From Strigops habroptila (taxonomy: Eukaryota > Chordata > Aves > Psittaciformes > Psittacidae): a stretch of 64,000 bases of DNA. This document shows, piece after piece, positions 45,885 through 59,879 of this stretch. A program made the translations under genes and the position numbers. Under the pieces are notes generated by a model. The model was not told the DNA's origin. It did no database searches and saw only the letters and a list, made by a program, of their open reading frames with translations. The stretch covers positions 10,000,992-10,064,991 of the forward strand of contig NC_044283.2 in assembly GCF_004027225.2 (NCBI RefSeq), in the 5' to 3' direction. Positions within the stretch are counted from its first letter, which is position 1, and the number at the start of each line of letters is the position of its first letter.

Positions 45885-48800
45885 GTCAAAGGTGGACATA
45901 GCTTCTCTTTAACTGCGGGATTATGGATCATACTCTTGGCACAGGAAGCTGTGTTAGCTTTCACTTGGTGTAAACTAGTTTGTTTGTAAAGTAAAGGGCT
46001 TGCAGACCATAGTACCTCCTAGTGCAGTGTAAGTGCCGTGGGCTCTGAGAGCATTTACTGTTCGTGCTAGAGCTGTTGGAGGGAGAGGGCACCTGCAGCT
46101 TTCCTGGTTAGAGCTTCTGCTGCAAAACAGCGTGCCCATGCGATTTCCTGATGGCAATGAGGAACTGGGTGACTGGTTTCATGCCTCGCTGTTCCTGCCC
46201 TCCCTTGGCTGCTCTTCCTGTTACCTGGTATGTCTTTTTGTCATATCGCGTGCTAAGGGGGTTAAGGAGGGAGTTTTGCTCTATGAGACCTGCTCAGTGT
46301 TAGGGAATGAATTAAGGAATTATAGAATGAACTGAATCAGTATTTCTAGGGTATATACACAGAATACATATAGCAAAAATGATAGCACTGTAGCTATGCG
46401 TGAATTGTTTCCTATCCCGTATCCATGCTTCAAATGCTGTGATTTTGGCTACGAGTTGTTACTGTTTAATTTTCACGGATTTATCAGTCCAGTGAAGTTT
46501 AAAAAACAAAAAGTCACCTATGGAGCTTCTACAATATTAAATCATCAGAACATTTCATCTGTTCCCCTGATACTTAAAGAAATACAGTAAAAGTAGTACA
46601 GTAAAAATCCCTTCCTCTACTTCCATCTGGACCGACGAATTGCAGAAGGATGGTATGTAAGCATTGTTTGTTGGGCAGAAAGTGTGTGTGTTTCTTTCTG
46701 AAAATACACAGCTTTTGCTGCTCTGTCTGGAGGGTAGGTGTGGCATTGAAAATTAGGAGAATCATATTTCACTTGGAACGCAATCCTTGTAAATGCCAAT
46801 GCCCTGCTTACTCAAAGGAACGCGGAGCGTTTTGGTAGGATGAGATAGATTGCACAATATGCATGCATGTGATTGTAATCATACCGAGACACGTACCTAC
46901 ATGCCAGAAACTGAAAGAAATTTGCTGTGAGTCTTACAAGTTTTAACAATTTTTTTAAAAGGTATTTTTAGTTTATATTGTAAGTATTTTTAATACGGAT
47001 CGATGACCTAATTCATTCAGATAAGATACTCATCAAAGGGGAATGTATGAAGAAAGAGAATACTTTTGAGGAGTAAACGATGTTGACTCAATGCTTAAAA
47101 CCAGTTTGGACAAACGTTTAAGAGAGAGTCCTGTAGGCCCTTAGCGAATGCATTTTGCATTAGCAGATTCCTCAGCAGCATGCTGTTGTCTTCACAGAAG
47201 CTTTGTTACACAGGACCTGCCTAAACACCATTTTAAAAGCTGCCTGTTCCTTTTGATGAGAAGATACAGAACCAGTATTGAGGGCGGAGAATATGCTGGG
47301 GAGGGAGGAGAATGGGAGAGGTGTTGATAGGGCAACAGGCAGAGAAGCCTCATTTTTTACTGGACTCTGGAAGAAGTAAACATGTGTTCAGAAAGAACGT
47401 AATAATAAAGTTGAAGGAACTGTTTCTTAACAATGAGCTGTTAAACTATTTATACATGGAGAAAACTTTTCCTGATAGTCAAGTGTCTGTAAGTATAAAG
47501 TTTTGTTTGTCTAAAGCGAACAGAAAACAGGAATATGGTTTAATGAGTAGTCTTCTGAGCTAAGAAATCTTGCAGTGAAATATGATAAATAATGCTTCTA
47601 AGGATTCAATGAGGTTTTAAAGAGACAAAGTTTGTAAGTGTAAGTATTTAAGTTGACTTTCTATGTAAGCTGTATTATGAAATTAATACTCCATTTTTAT
47701 AGACATGTTTTAAATCTTTCTTTAGCACTATATTGTTTTTAAATGTGGAGTGAGTATAGTAGATATACAGATACTTCTCTAATTAAGTTTTTTATAAATC
47801 TTTCACCTCATTTTCACTATACTTGCGCATGTGTTTCCGTAAAGCAAGAATGTTATGTTATAGCTATGTTAACCTTTTAATTGTTACAGTGTTTCTTACG
47901 TTGTGCAGCTGAAGTGATTTTTTGTTTTCTTCCAGCTGGATTTTTATCCAATAAAACAGAATCCAGATGGTAGGAGTTATTAAAATAACTGAAAGTAGAT
48001 GAAAAGTATAAAATACAAAATTTTTAATTCAAAACTTCAGTTGAGTTTTAGCTTTTTGTTGCTCAGAAGATGCATATTTTGTAAGTAAAGGTACTGGCTG
48101 TATTACCAGTTTTTTACATTATAGTCCTAATCTTTATGTGTATATATCTCAGAGTATAAACGTCTTTACAAGTATAGCAGCAAAGCTGTCAGTTTTTAAA
48201 ATGAAAAGGGAAAGAAACAATTGGAAGGCTCAGGAAGATATATATGCATTGTTTACTTAAACGTTAATAGATTTTATGCTTAGTTTTGCATTGATTTCCT
48301 CTGAATCTATTGGTTCTTAGAGGTTCTGTCTGTAGTAGTAAGAAATTCACGAGTGGCTTAATGTGTTTCAGTTATCTGTGACTTAACCATATCCTCCCTA
48401 ATATGTAATTTGATTTTAATTTACTATGGGGCTGCAAGTCACCTTCTATCTAGATGTGCAAGTTATGCTGTTTCTGCATGTTTTTGTTAGTAGAGAGAAT
48501 TAATTTGCCTTCAAGTGTTTATCAACAGAAGGAAAAAAAAGTAATTGTTTCAGAAACATTTTGGAAAAAGTGTATTTTTTATTATCAGTTTACAATCAGG
48601 ATATACAGAAGCATTTTTTAAAGTTTACAGTGCTCCTTTAATAACCACATACTTGGTTTTAGAGTAGATTTCTGGATGGCAAATCTTCCTCAACGCCACT
48701 TTAAAATGTGTCCATCACTCTCAGAGGTGCAGGCAGACAGCAGGGGGCACCCGGAACAGCAGTTTTCATCCATTCACTTCACTGAATTTATTGTATGGGA

Positions 48801-50944
48801 ATTCTTAGTGTTTGACAAGGAAGCTTGTATTCCGGTTATTTATACACGAACAGATTCCAAATGGGTTGTCTTGGAAATATTTTTCGTTATAATCTCCCTG
48901 GAATAGGAAGGACTTTTATCTTTAAAATCCATAGAAAGAAACTGTGGTGTTGTAAATAACAGAATCTTCCTTTTTTTAATCAGTAGTATATATGGGATCT
49001 GTTTATTGTTGAGTAGCTGTCAAATCACTGACAAAAATATATCTAGACAGATTATAGAAAAATTGGAGAATTAGAACCGCCCCCTTCCCCATTTTATAGC
49101 AAAGCTGTCTTAATTTGTGTGGAGGCTTTTTGATACTCCTGCTTTTTATTCCAGTACCTAGGGTCAGTGAGCTAAATCATATTCTTAACAGATATTTTTT
49201 TCTCTGGCTTTCGTGCAAGTAGTTGTTACTTTCTTTAATATGAGATAAGAAAAGAAATACTTCATGAGGTTGAAGGTTTTTGATGGTGCATTCTGCCAGT
49301 GTCAAATTTACTGTTGGAATTTGTGCGACTAGGAGCTGGTCAAAGGGATTGCCTCTTTCTAGTTGCCAGGTGGGTTTGGTGTGTGTTTTCTTCTTTAGGA
49401 ATCAGGGATATATGAAATCCTATTAATCTTTTGACAAGTTAAAACTTACCCAGGCTTCCTGTCATTCTGTCTTTCTCTTCAGTTTTTTCTTCTCTGAAAA
49501 CAAATGTAGAAAAGAAAATATGAGCAGGAAGTGGAGGGAGGGTAGAAGAGAAAAACAGATCAGCCATATCTGGGGTCTCTACCCCTTTCCACAGTTTAGC
49601 TTCTATAAGCAGATGGATGTGGGTTTACAAATGTCATCTTTGGTATATCTGAACAAGGCTTTTAAAACTGTTGTGTTATATTTTAACATTTTCCATTAAT
49701 AGCTTTGCAAATTAACATTCCTTCTGCTTTTGACCTTTGAACTTCGAGTTGCCTGCCTGGTTTACAAATATGGTACACACAATCACAAGATTTTGAATCT
49801 GGCATCTGCTGAAATAACCTGTGAAAATAAAAATGTAGAGGGATGTGATTTTTTTTAAAGGCCTTTCAAAGTCACATGACATTTTGTAACCATTACCATT
49901 AACTGGTACTGTCTAATTGGTAGAGCTTGTTTGTGGTGCTGGTAGAGTCACTGTATGGAAAAAATGTGGATGTGCAATGCTTAATTCAATGAAATAAAAT
50001 CAACAACTGTAAAGGTCTGTTTAAACAAAGGGATTATTAGGTTTATAATGCCAAGTATGGGTGCCTAGAATGTATAAAACATTGCCCACCCACAGTGTTC
50101 CTAACAATGTTCACTGCATTTGCTCTGGTGAACTGCTACTCTTGCAGCTATATCCCATTGCATTTTTTTTTTCTCCTAATCATTCTTGAGTTCTTATGGA
50201 TAACATCTTCACCTGCTAAAACTCTGCTAGTATATTTCTAGGTGATTCCTAGAGGATTTAGGTTAACACTCAAATAGTAAAAACTATTGATAAGAGTCCT
50301 TTTTGTGTTACCCCCAAGAAAAATGTTCTCTAGGCATTTCTGATCCATTTATGGTTTTCACTTACCCCGTGTAAGGATTATTATTCACCTGGTTACCTGC
50401 ATATTTGTAATGGTGTTTCTGTTTGGTTATGGTATTGACAGTGAAAATACATTCTGCATTCCACTTGTTTAGTGTTAAGCAAAATGCAGTATGTAAACAG
50501 CTCTGGCATTTTTTCTTTATAAAATTATAAATTTTGAATACTTCTCTGCACGTAGTAAAACTGTTCTTCTGTGCAAGTATCACAGGGCATTAGCTTCGTA
50601 AGCTGTAAAATAACGGTATAACTTGTAAAACACACTCCTTCCTGTCTACCCACCCATTTGTTTCCATTGCGTTTCTTCATGGTATTAAATACTTGTAGAA
50701 GACAGCATTCAAAAGCGCAGTGGTGTGCCTATTCAAACAAGTCATCAATCATAAAATGAACTTTGTCCATCGCAGCAATTCGCTTATGTCTCTGGAATGC
50801 TTGTTAAAGTGTGCTTATGCAATTAGCTTAAAATTTCTTCTCTGATCATCCCAAATTAAATTGGGAAGATTGAGTTTTTCTGTTAACAAATTCTCTGCAT
50901 CCTAAGCCCCAAAATAGGAAGATGTGCAGACTTCGACTGTCTTT

Positions 50945-51062
50945 TGCAAACCAGTCTTACTGTGAGATCTTGAGTAAAGGTTCTTAACTTCTTTGCCTCA
51001 TTCTCTCTATAGAAGTTCAGAGTAATATATGCCTTCTTCATAGGGTTGTTTTTATATTAGGG
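50945..51062 (+). repeat. MIR-like SINE, 3' part
   Basis: Contains 'cttactgtgagatcttgagt' (about 50957-50976), 'ggttcttaacttctttgcct' (about 50979-50998), and near 51032-51050 'cttcttcatagggttgttt'. These follow the MIR 3' order 'cttgctgtgtgaccttgggc', 'gtcacttaacctctctgcct' and 'cctacctcatagggttgttg'. Identified by eye. Confidence 0.6.
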
Positions 51063-54000
51063 GCTCAACCTAGGAACTGTATGGAAGTGGGGGATTCCAC
51101 ATGCTGCACTGACAAAGGGAGAAGATTCCTCTTTCCTAAACTACTACTAGTAAGTCCACCTTGGCTTCAAGGACATCCCTCTAGCATAAAAATGCCCACT
51201 AATCATTCCCAGTTTGCAGTTCTGGTGTTTATTTTTCGCAGAAAATTGTATTCTGATTGCTTAAAAATAATAATAGCAATGAATGGTTTAGATGCTATTG
51301 CTACTTACTTGTGAATAGCAGTAAACTTCATGAAATCTTATACTTTCCATATACAGTCTTTTGAAGACACTGCTGTCACAGGGAAGTTAATAGCACTTCC
51401 CTCTTGCGTTACAAGTAGCCTATTTTGCTCTCTGTTCCTAAGGGGCTGTGCACAGAACTGCCTTGACATCAGTTGAGCACAGGCTCAGGAAGCAAGGAAG
51501 GAAGGGAGAATATCACTTGGTTTCTGGAAGGAGAATTTTGTCTTTAGTGACAACGGGCTGCTCCTGGCTTTAACCAAATATGCCAGGTTTCCTTGTACTG
51601 TGGATTTTTACAAGCAATTTCTAGTGATAACCACTGAAAAGTTAAGCAGAATAGACCGTTTGAGGTCCTACTTTATTCTGGCTTGCATTATGTAAACCTC
51701 TATAACTAATGTTAGGGTGATTAACTAATGTTTTCCTGAAAACTGTCTTGGAAATCTGTTTTATCGGATACAGGACTATCACACAATTCATCGTCATTTT
51801 ATTTTCCTGATTTGTTATAGGAAACGTTTTAAAATACGATTGGAATGATTTATACAAAATGATCTAGATTTTCTGGTGAGAGATAATTGAGATCTAATCT
51901 GAATCCCTGACGAACCACAGCTTCCTGCATTGGCCTGTTGCTATGGGTAACATAAAGGGAGTAAAATAGAACTTCATACGAAATGCCTTTAAACTTTACT
52001 GGCATGTACAGGCATGGAACAGGACTGAATTTTTTAGTTTAATCTTTGAGAAGCTGGTGTGTTGAGGAAATGTTTTTTCCCTATTAAGTGAAGATGAATT
52101 TAGGAAAAGTACTGTTAGGAAAAATAACTGCCGTTTCTTACGAAGAGCGGGTAAGTGATATGAATTATATTTAGCTAAAGCAAGGCATCGTTGCAGTGAG
52201 AAATTAGAAGAGACTATTGTTATTGGCAAGAAATTAAAGAATGTTATCAGCTTCAGAATGCTTTTTGCTTAGCCTTTAAGCTTTTTTACTTTAAAGTGAT
52301 TTAGTTAAGATTCCTTTGTAAATGCAAACATTGTGTTTCATTATCAGAGAAAAGGGAAGCTTATTGTACCAACTAACAGTCAGATTTTGAGATGTATTTA
52401 TAAACTGTGCCCAATATGTATAAAGCTAAAAAAATCAGTATGTTTATAATCTTTACCTGTCTTTTAATTCTGTGCAATGTATTGTGTATATGCTTTCTGT
52501 ACCATTACATCAATATTATATCTTTAGGTAAAACTGTATATATGTTGCATATGTCTTTTTCAAAATAATTTTAGGGATGGATTTGGCATTTAAGGCACTA
52601 TGTTTATATGTGATAAGATTGGTTTTGTTTTGGGTAGAAAGTTGAACATTTATTTCTTAAAGGAATTCCAAATATCTCATTGTTTAAGTTCATATATTGT
52701 TTTTATAGACTTAAATATTTGACAAACCCTGTAACCTTCAGAGAAGAATGTATTCAGCAAAATTCTTGTGCACTAGTTGTACTGTGTTTCTTTTTTCCTT
52801 GTGAATTCTTACATCTATAATACTTTTGTATTAACTGTTATAAATGCACTTATTTGGTGGTAGAGAATTGAAAAGACAAATTATGTAATAGCCCTCCTTG
52901 AAGTGGCATTCTGAAAGGGCATCCTTCTCACAGAAATCTAAGTCATGAAATTAATTGCAATAATATTTTGAAATGAGGATAAAATACTATAATATTACTC
53001 TAAGATTTAGGTGAGAAGTACATTTGGGAATATTTACTAGGAGGAAAATCTAGCAATAGTTCAGAAGTACTATGGCTTTATTTTTTTATTTAAGATGTTA
53101 GAACAGTGTAGACCATATTTTGAGACATGATCTCCCTCCCAGAGATCATTTGAGTTCATGGCATTTGTACAATGTTCATGCTGTAATGTATTTAAAAGGA
53201 TAAAAATACGTGCATGTAATGTAAGTCCTGGAGTAATGTAACTGAAGATCTAGGGACCTGCTCATAATTCATACCTTGGCAAAAGGAGAAGTTGCTTCAG
53301 GTGATTTAATAAGGAGTTTGAACAAAGCTGGATGCAAGCAGACAGTTGACTGAGTGATAGGCTTTCCCTGAGCTAAGTGGCAGAATGTTTGAAAGTTGGC
53401 TATTTGTGTTCAGTCTGTAAATGTTCAGTGCTTCATCCCTTAAAGAACACAAGTTTCTCAAACTTATTTTGTATGTTGAAATCATATGGAAAAATCAATT
53501 TAGAAGGCTGGTGGAGCTAGGTATGCTATTCCAAGGGGAAAGGCTTAATTAGAGGGGTTTGTAAAACTGTGTGTGTAGTATAATATTGTGCTAGGCAAGC
53601 CAAACAGATTCTGAAGGCAGCAGTCAGATAATTCTTTGCATGCAGCAAAAGGTAGATGCCTGTATTGGAAGAAAGTGTACTTTTAAAAGGGCACAGAGAA
53701 AGGTCATATTGAATCCCTTTTTCTCTGAATCTTTTTGGATGCCCAGGAAAGAAATAGGTGTTTCTGTTTAGTTTGTGATTTTGTCATTCTTGGGGTAGGA
53801 GAGAGGAATATGTCTTCACTCTCCTAATAGATTTTATCCCTCCGCATCTCAGAAGGAGTTGGAAATAGATAAGTCTTTTTTGCCTCAGAAAGGCACTCGC
53901 CCACATTCGATTAGCACAGATGATTTCATGTTGCTCCATTTATTGCTAAGGCCTGGCATTTCCTAGCATGTGTCACCCCTCCCGGTGTCCGCATATTTCC

Positions 54001-57000
54001 CTTTGTTCTACTCAAGTACTTGAGCATGACTTTGACTTGAATGACAAATCTTGAGGTGGAGAAAAAGGACTTTTTTCGACTGTGTTATCGGGGTGTTCTG
54101 TACACGTGGATTTATTTGCTCTGTGTAATATCTGGGATATAGGTAGGGTATTTTGGGGGTTTTCTGCATGATGTTTTTATGGTAGACTTTGACAGTACTT
54201 AGTTACTTTCTTGGGGCTTGATCTATGTAAAATGGAACTAAGTGGATTTTCTGGATAAGAGTTTTTGTCAACTGAAAGATGTGATCAGACTAGTTTCATG
54301 CAGTGGTGCACACATCTAGCAGGTTATAGACCATGAAAGCTAGAAGATACAGGACGTTTCAGCCTTATGAATTATTCTCCTTTATGCCCTCTCTCTCTTT
54401 GTACCCTATTGTTGATGCAAGATACTGTGTTGTCTATTTTTATTCTGGAAGAAAAAATAATGTACTCACAAAGTAGTTTTCTTCTTGATAATTATTGTAA
54501 GCTAATACTCTTTAGATTTGTTACAAGCAGATTCTGAATACAACATCAAAAAACTCATGGGCCCTTCTGGTTTTTCTACTAGCAAAGAGATGATACAAAG
54601 AGAAATTATCATGTTTTCTCTTAATCAGAACTTTATGCTATATGCTTTATGCATTTACCAGTTTACAGAGACCTGAAACATCTTTTATGGTGTGTTATAA
54701 CTGGAAAGCCACTGCTCAGCTTGCTGGCCCTGACACTAAGCTCCTCACTTGGATCACAGGGATCACGATTTTGCCCTGAAGTCTGGAGGAGAGTTGCATC
54801 CTCCAGACTTGCAGGGGTTGTGTGCGTGCCTGTATGCTTCAGCTGCTAATCCAGCTGGATGAGCAAGCAAAGTTCCCATGGAGAGATACACTTGAAGACA
54901 TTTTAGTTTTCCTAAACTAGATTTATTTTTTACATTTTGGTAATTTGTTTCCATCAGACTCCTGACATATACCATGGCTTTTTCCTAACCCAATTTGGAA
55001 GTCAGGGTAATTTGAAGAATTAATTTCAGTACTTACCTGGTTGTGAAAGATTTGATTGTTGAATGCAATTAGATTTTATCTCTGAGTATAGTTCATATGT
55101 ACATTTATAAAATGAATACATACATGTCCTGTCATTTGGAATGAAATACTTAAATAGTTTTTCTTGAATATTCATATTAGCCCTAACAGGCATGGGGTCA
55201 TACCCTGTCCTTCCTTATCTTTTAGAAATGGCTACATACAGGAACTGTTTAATTTTATAGCTTTTTAGTACATATGGGTTTTAATAGGTAGTTCTTAGTA
55301 TGTATGTGGTGTTAAATTTCATCAAATAATCAGACATTATATGCATAGTAGATCAAATTTTGTCCTGAAGAGCCTCCAGTGGTGGTAAGCGTGAGTACTG
55401 AAGAACAAAAAACAGCCCCCAACACACAGTGAATTTTTAAAATGAGATCATCATAGTATTTAAAAAAATCTGGTCTTGCAACTTATACTTTTGGACATAT
55501 CTAGACAAGTTTCAGCTGAACAGTTTAGAACAGAAACTGCTTTGTCTAATTATGGATTGCATGCAGTTTCTGACAGGTTTATATTTCTAAGATTTCTAAG
55601 TACTCACAAACATGTTTTGAACATAATACTGTGAATTCTTACACAGTAATTACAAGCTTTCGTTTCTAGCTGGTTTTGTTGAATTAAGTGGATTTAATTC
55701 AGTTACATAGATGAATTTAAAGAGATGTTCTTATATTATTCTGTGATCTACAGAAGTAAACTGTGTTATTTGAAATATCTAAATAGCACAAAAGTAGGTG
55801 GTTGATATTTTGATAAGAAGTTCTGTTCTTCATATGGGTACTACTTTTTAAAAAAAGGTTTAAGAGAAATAATTAGGCCTTGCAAGGAGAGATTTTAAGA
55901 TGTTGATACATGTAATGTAATGCATATTAGCTAGAATATTTAAAACAAACACACAAACCCAACCTGTGGTGTGTAGAAAGCTCACTGCATGAAGTTAGGC
56001 TAAATGGATTGAGGTAAAACCATATCTCATTGTCCATAGAATTCGATTAAGTGGTACTATTAGTGTAATGTTTGAGCTTTTCTATGAAATCACACCATTT
56101 TTCTTTTAAAAAAATGATATTTTACAGTTGTTAACTTCCCAGTTTTTGAAAAAAAGTAGTGTAACTTTTCTTTTTACTATCATGAGAATCGTATTCTTTT
56201 TACTTCATAACTTTCAACAAGAAGAATTATTCGTGATGTTTGAATATAGATTCATGCAAACTGCAGAAGTAAATGACCATTCCTAAAATGTATATAGCTT
56301 GAAAGTATTTTTATTTTTTTCTGTCTAATGTGCAAACTGATACTATTACTTGACTTTGAGTCATCCTTCTTTTCATTGTTTGAGTAATGACATTGAGATT
56401 GTTTATTCATCAGCTGTTCTGTACAGTACATGAATAAGAAATTAGAAGCAATCATATTTATAATACAGATTTCAGTAACATAAATTAAATTTTCTAAATT
56501 ACAAACATGAATTAAGTTACAGCTTCTGAATGCATAATATGCTTGCTAGACTTATGTGCAAAGTAGAAGTAGGAAAGATGTCCTAAGCCTCACTGAGGAA
56601 CTGTACCCAAAACAGAAACACTTTTTGATACCTGAAACAGCACTATTAAAAAAGTGAGAGGCCTGGATACACTTTTGATTATATTATTATGCTTCACAGA
56701 TTCAGAAGCATTTATTTTTGTGTAGTTAAGGAAAAAGAGCCATCATTTTTTTAATGTTTTCCATGAAAGATGTGTTTATCTGAACTAGCACCAGAGGAAT
56801 AATGTCGATAGAGACTAATTTAGGCTTGCGTTAAAAAGTAGATGTGCTGCTGACATAAATGGTGAGGGCACAACAGTTTATAATAAGTGATGTTCTTCAG
56901 ATAGTGTTAACAACAGTGTGAGATCCTGCAGTGAAATAGAAGATAGTGATTGTTAATAGCCATTAGAAATCAATAAAAATATCAGTTGTCCCTCCAGTCT

Positions 57001-57750
57001 TTCACTCAGTTGAGTGTCAAGGTATAAGCACTGGAGTGCATGTTTCGGAAGTGGTCACCTACTTGGTGTTGCAGAAATTTTAGCTGCGTTGAGGTAATTT
57101 GTGATCAAAGATGAGAAGTTTACGATAGATAGGTAAATAAACTTCGGCATTTTGCAGGAAGACTATTTGTGTTTGAAAAATTGATATACTAGTAGAGGTG
57201 GTGAGGTGTTCTTGCCTAGCTTATTGGAAACACTCTTAACATCCTTTTGGCTCTGTGGTAGTCAGAAATGATCGGCAGGGCAAGTTTTCAGAGTCATCTG
57301 ACACACAAAATATTGAATTTTAATTTTGGTTCCCCATATCTGTAGCTATTGCAGCAAAATAAAGTATATGAGGTGATGATTTCATTCTAAGTCTTTGCAG
57401 GTCAGTTTTAAGATACCTGCTTTGTCACATACACCAAACGATTGACTCTATTCATCTAAGAAGGACTGTTGGAAGCAGTGTGGCTATTCACAGCAGGAAG
57501 TACTTTGTGCAATAAATACTAGTGAGATCAAGTTCCAGGACAGTGTTTTAAAGGCCTGGGGTGAATTTCACGGTGGGGAGGAAACACCTATAAGAATGTA
57601 ACAGCTGGTTTCTTTAGATTTTCCCCTCTCATATTATCTGTTGTTAACAAGATGATAAAAGTAGCTAACATTTCAAATACTATGTGAAGCTCAGAGATTT
57701 CCAATACCATGAAACTTAAGTAACACTTATCTTTCTCTTTCTTATTGCAG

Positions 57751-57772
57751 TCAGCAACTGTTTCTGATGGAG
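57751..57772 (+). CDS. RGS12: RGS12 coding exon 4: 22-nt microexon (residues 660-666 plus one base)
   Basis: The bases between the acceptor ctttcttattgcag and the donor gtaagctg encode SATVSDG plus the first base of the next codon. SATVSDG directly follows RSLDDLE in RGS12. The upstream pyrimidine tract (cttatctttctctttcttat) and both splice dinucleotides are strong. The exon enters in phase 0 and leaves in phase 1, so skipping it would shift the frame before the RGS domain. The next coding exon should begin by completing a G-starting codon (Glu in RGS12) and lies beyond the window. Confidence 0.9.
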
Positions 57773-59418
57773 GTAAGCTGAAGCTTGTTTTTACTTTTAT
57801 AATGAAAAAGAATCAATTTTCCACATTAAGCAATACAATGTATGGTAAATAAGGTGACATATTACAAGACGGGAGTCCAAAGTGGTGCAGAACTCTGTGT
57901 CTTCTTTGGGAATTGTGCTAATGAAAATACTGCAGGATTATGTTCACATCCTTTTGCTGATTTATTTGCATAATTTTTTGGTGGCACATCTTTATATGCA
58001 TGTTTTTATTGTAACTAGGTTTCATTCATACTAATAAAGAGGCAAAGCTGGTAGACTTTTGTATAATTGGATGGTAGATAAAATCTTGGTCTCTATTTTA
58101 TTGTTCTTTAAATACATTGCTTTTGAAGAGATATGCTCTAGCTCCTAAAATATAAGCTGTATTGGTGCATGTTGAGGTTGAAATATCTTTGCAGAGTGAT
58201 GCATTTTGAGAAGGGGGTAAGTAATTTGATACTTGGAAAATCCCAGCATGGAGGTTTTGCAGTTCTGGAGTACTCCTAAGTAAACTCCTCTTCATGTCAC
58301 CTAACCATGTTTGTTTTGATTTTCATATGGCTTTAATGTTTTAAAGGACATCCACTCTTCGTTAAACATTAGAAAATGATTTCTCTGAACCTTTGAAGTT
58401 AATTGAAACAGCTTAAGTATGCTTCCTTAATGGAATAAAGGAATCTGTATAGTTTGGATTTACAGGAGATGGCTTTTCTCACTTGTCCTGCTTGGCAGGA
58501 GTTGGTTCACTAGATCCTGCAGAGAAATTCACTTACATATTTTTATGTTTGCTATTCTTTGACAACAGTACAAGATAGTTTTATGATATAAAAAGGGGAC
58601 AATCTGTGTTGCCCCAGTGCAGTAAAATTGATGAAATATTTTGAAAGGTAAAGATAATTTTTTTTTCCTATGTAAATGCAAAATTAGCAATACTATCCAC
58701 AAATCTCCGTTGTACCCTAATTTCTGATTCCTTACAAAACTTAAACTTCAAAACCTGTAGTTTTTACTGACTTATTTTCAGTTCTTCCAATATGTTTTTT
58801 GTATTTCATTCCAATTTCGTTTCAATGTTTTCACAATAAATTTTATACAGTTTTGTGAAGTAATGAAATCTGAAGGCCATGTAGGTTGCAGAGGTGAAAG
58901 AACAGGCAATAAGTTATATGCATTTTTCTGCTGAGTTGCATGACCTATTTTTTCAGCTAGTGCTGAAGATTTAACATGGACTCTCTCTTCATTGTTAAAT
59001 GCTATATCAGAGGGGGGATGTAATTTATGTAAAAAGTGGTAGTTGAACTATACCGAGTAATATTAAATCAATGCTTAAGTACCTGCAAAGTGGATTGGAA
59101 AAATATGAACCAGAGAGATTGCAACCTGGAAAAGTGAAATGAAGTAAAATCCTTATTAATTTCATTTAGAGCTGCATTGAGTGTGAATAGCTCTGATTCA
59201 TTTCTGAATTACATTTTCAGGCTTTTGCTTTTATTGAATATGTCACAGCACTGAAATTTTTTCAATCTTCTCTAATATCACTAATTCGTTAATAGATCCA
59301 CAGATTTACACATTTTAGGGCATGTCTAGATTAGAGAAATTTTCACTAGTGCAACCATTAGTATAATAGTCCATAATTCCCTTCCTAGACTAAATTTTAA
59401 TGTTAATATTTGTACATA

Positions 59419-59879
59419 TAAAATCATAGAATGGTTTGGGTTAGAAAGGACCTTAAGGTCGTCTTGTTCCAACCTCCTGCCATTGGCAGTGATGCCTTCC
59501 ACTTCATCCGGTTGTTCAAGGCCCCGTCCAACCTGGCCTTGAACACTGCCAGGAAATGGGCAGCCACAACTTCCTTGAGCAACCTGTTCCAGTGCCTCAC
59601 CACTGTCGCACTAAAGAGCTTCTTCCTTATACCTAACCTAAATCTCCTGTGTTTAAATTTAAACCCATTGCCCCTTGTCCTATCACTGCAGTCCCTGATG
59701 AATAGATCATAGAATCATAGAATCATAGAATCATAGAGTAGTTTGGGTTGGAAGGGACCCTCAAAGGTCATCTAGACCAACCCCCCCTGCAATAAGCAGG
59801 GACATCTTCAACTAGATCAGGTTGCTCAGATCCTCTCTGGCATTCTCGTAGGCCCCATTCAGATACTGGAACGCTGGCA
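59419..59879 (-). mobile_element. CR1 3' fragment interrupted by another CR1
   Basis: The outer element occupies 59419-59705 and 59831-59879. It starts at atcatagaatggtttgggtt, passes the ttcaaggccccgtccaacct and ccattgccccttgtcctatc blocks, and breaks off at ccctgatgaatag. After the insert it resumes with tcctctctggcattctcgta and ggccccattcagatactgga, exactly where the CR1 consensus should continue. Its minus-strand frame is decayed. Confidence 0.85.
59706..59830 (-). mobile_element. Tiny nested CR1 tail
   Basis: About 125 bp: four 8-bp terminal repeats (atcatagaatcatagaatca), then tttgggttggaagggaccct, ccaaccccccctgcaataag and aactagatcaggttgctcag. The 'gacatcttcaactagatcag' block belongs to a different CR1 subfamily from the host element. 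It is the shortest CR1 here and the younger of the pair. Confidence 0.85.

Larger units (their letters stand above)
37110..57750 (+). other. RGS12: RGS12 intron 3
   Basis: A 20.6-kb AT-rich intron from gtaaat to ctttcttattgcag. Recognisable contents are a CR1 tail (37692-38110), a tRNA-derived SINE candidate (39871-39965), an ancient LINE (45008-45884) and a MIR-like SINE (50945-51062). The remaining stretches (38111-39870, 39966-45007, 45885-50944, 51063-57750) show no exon, RNA gene or repeat I can name. Confidence 0.8.

Noticed and set aside
45516..45899. A 127-codon minus-strand open frame.
   Set aside because: It is antisense to the 3' part of the ancient LINE fossil.
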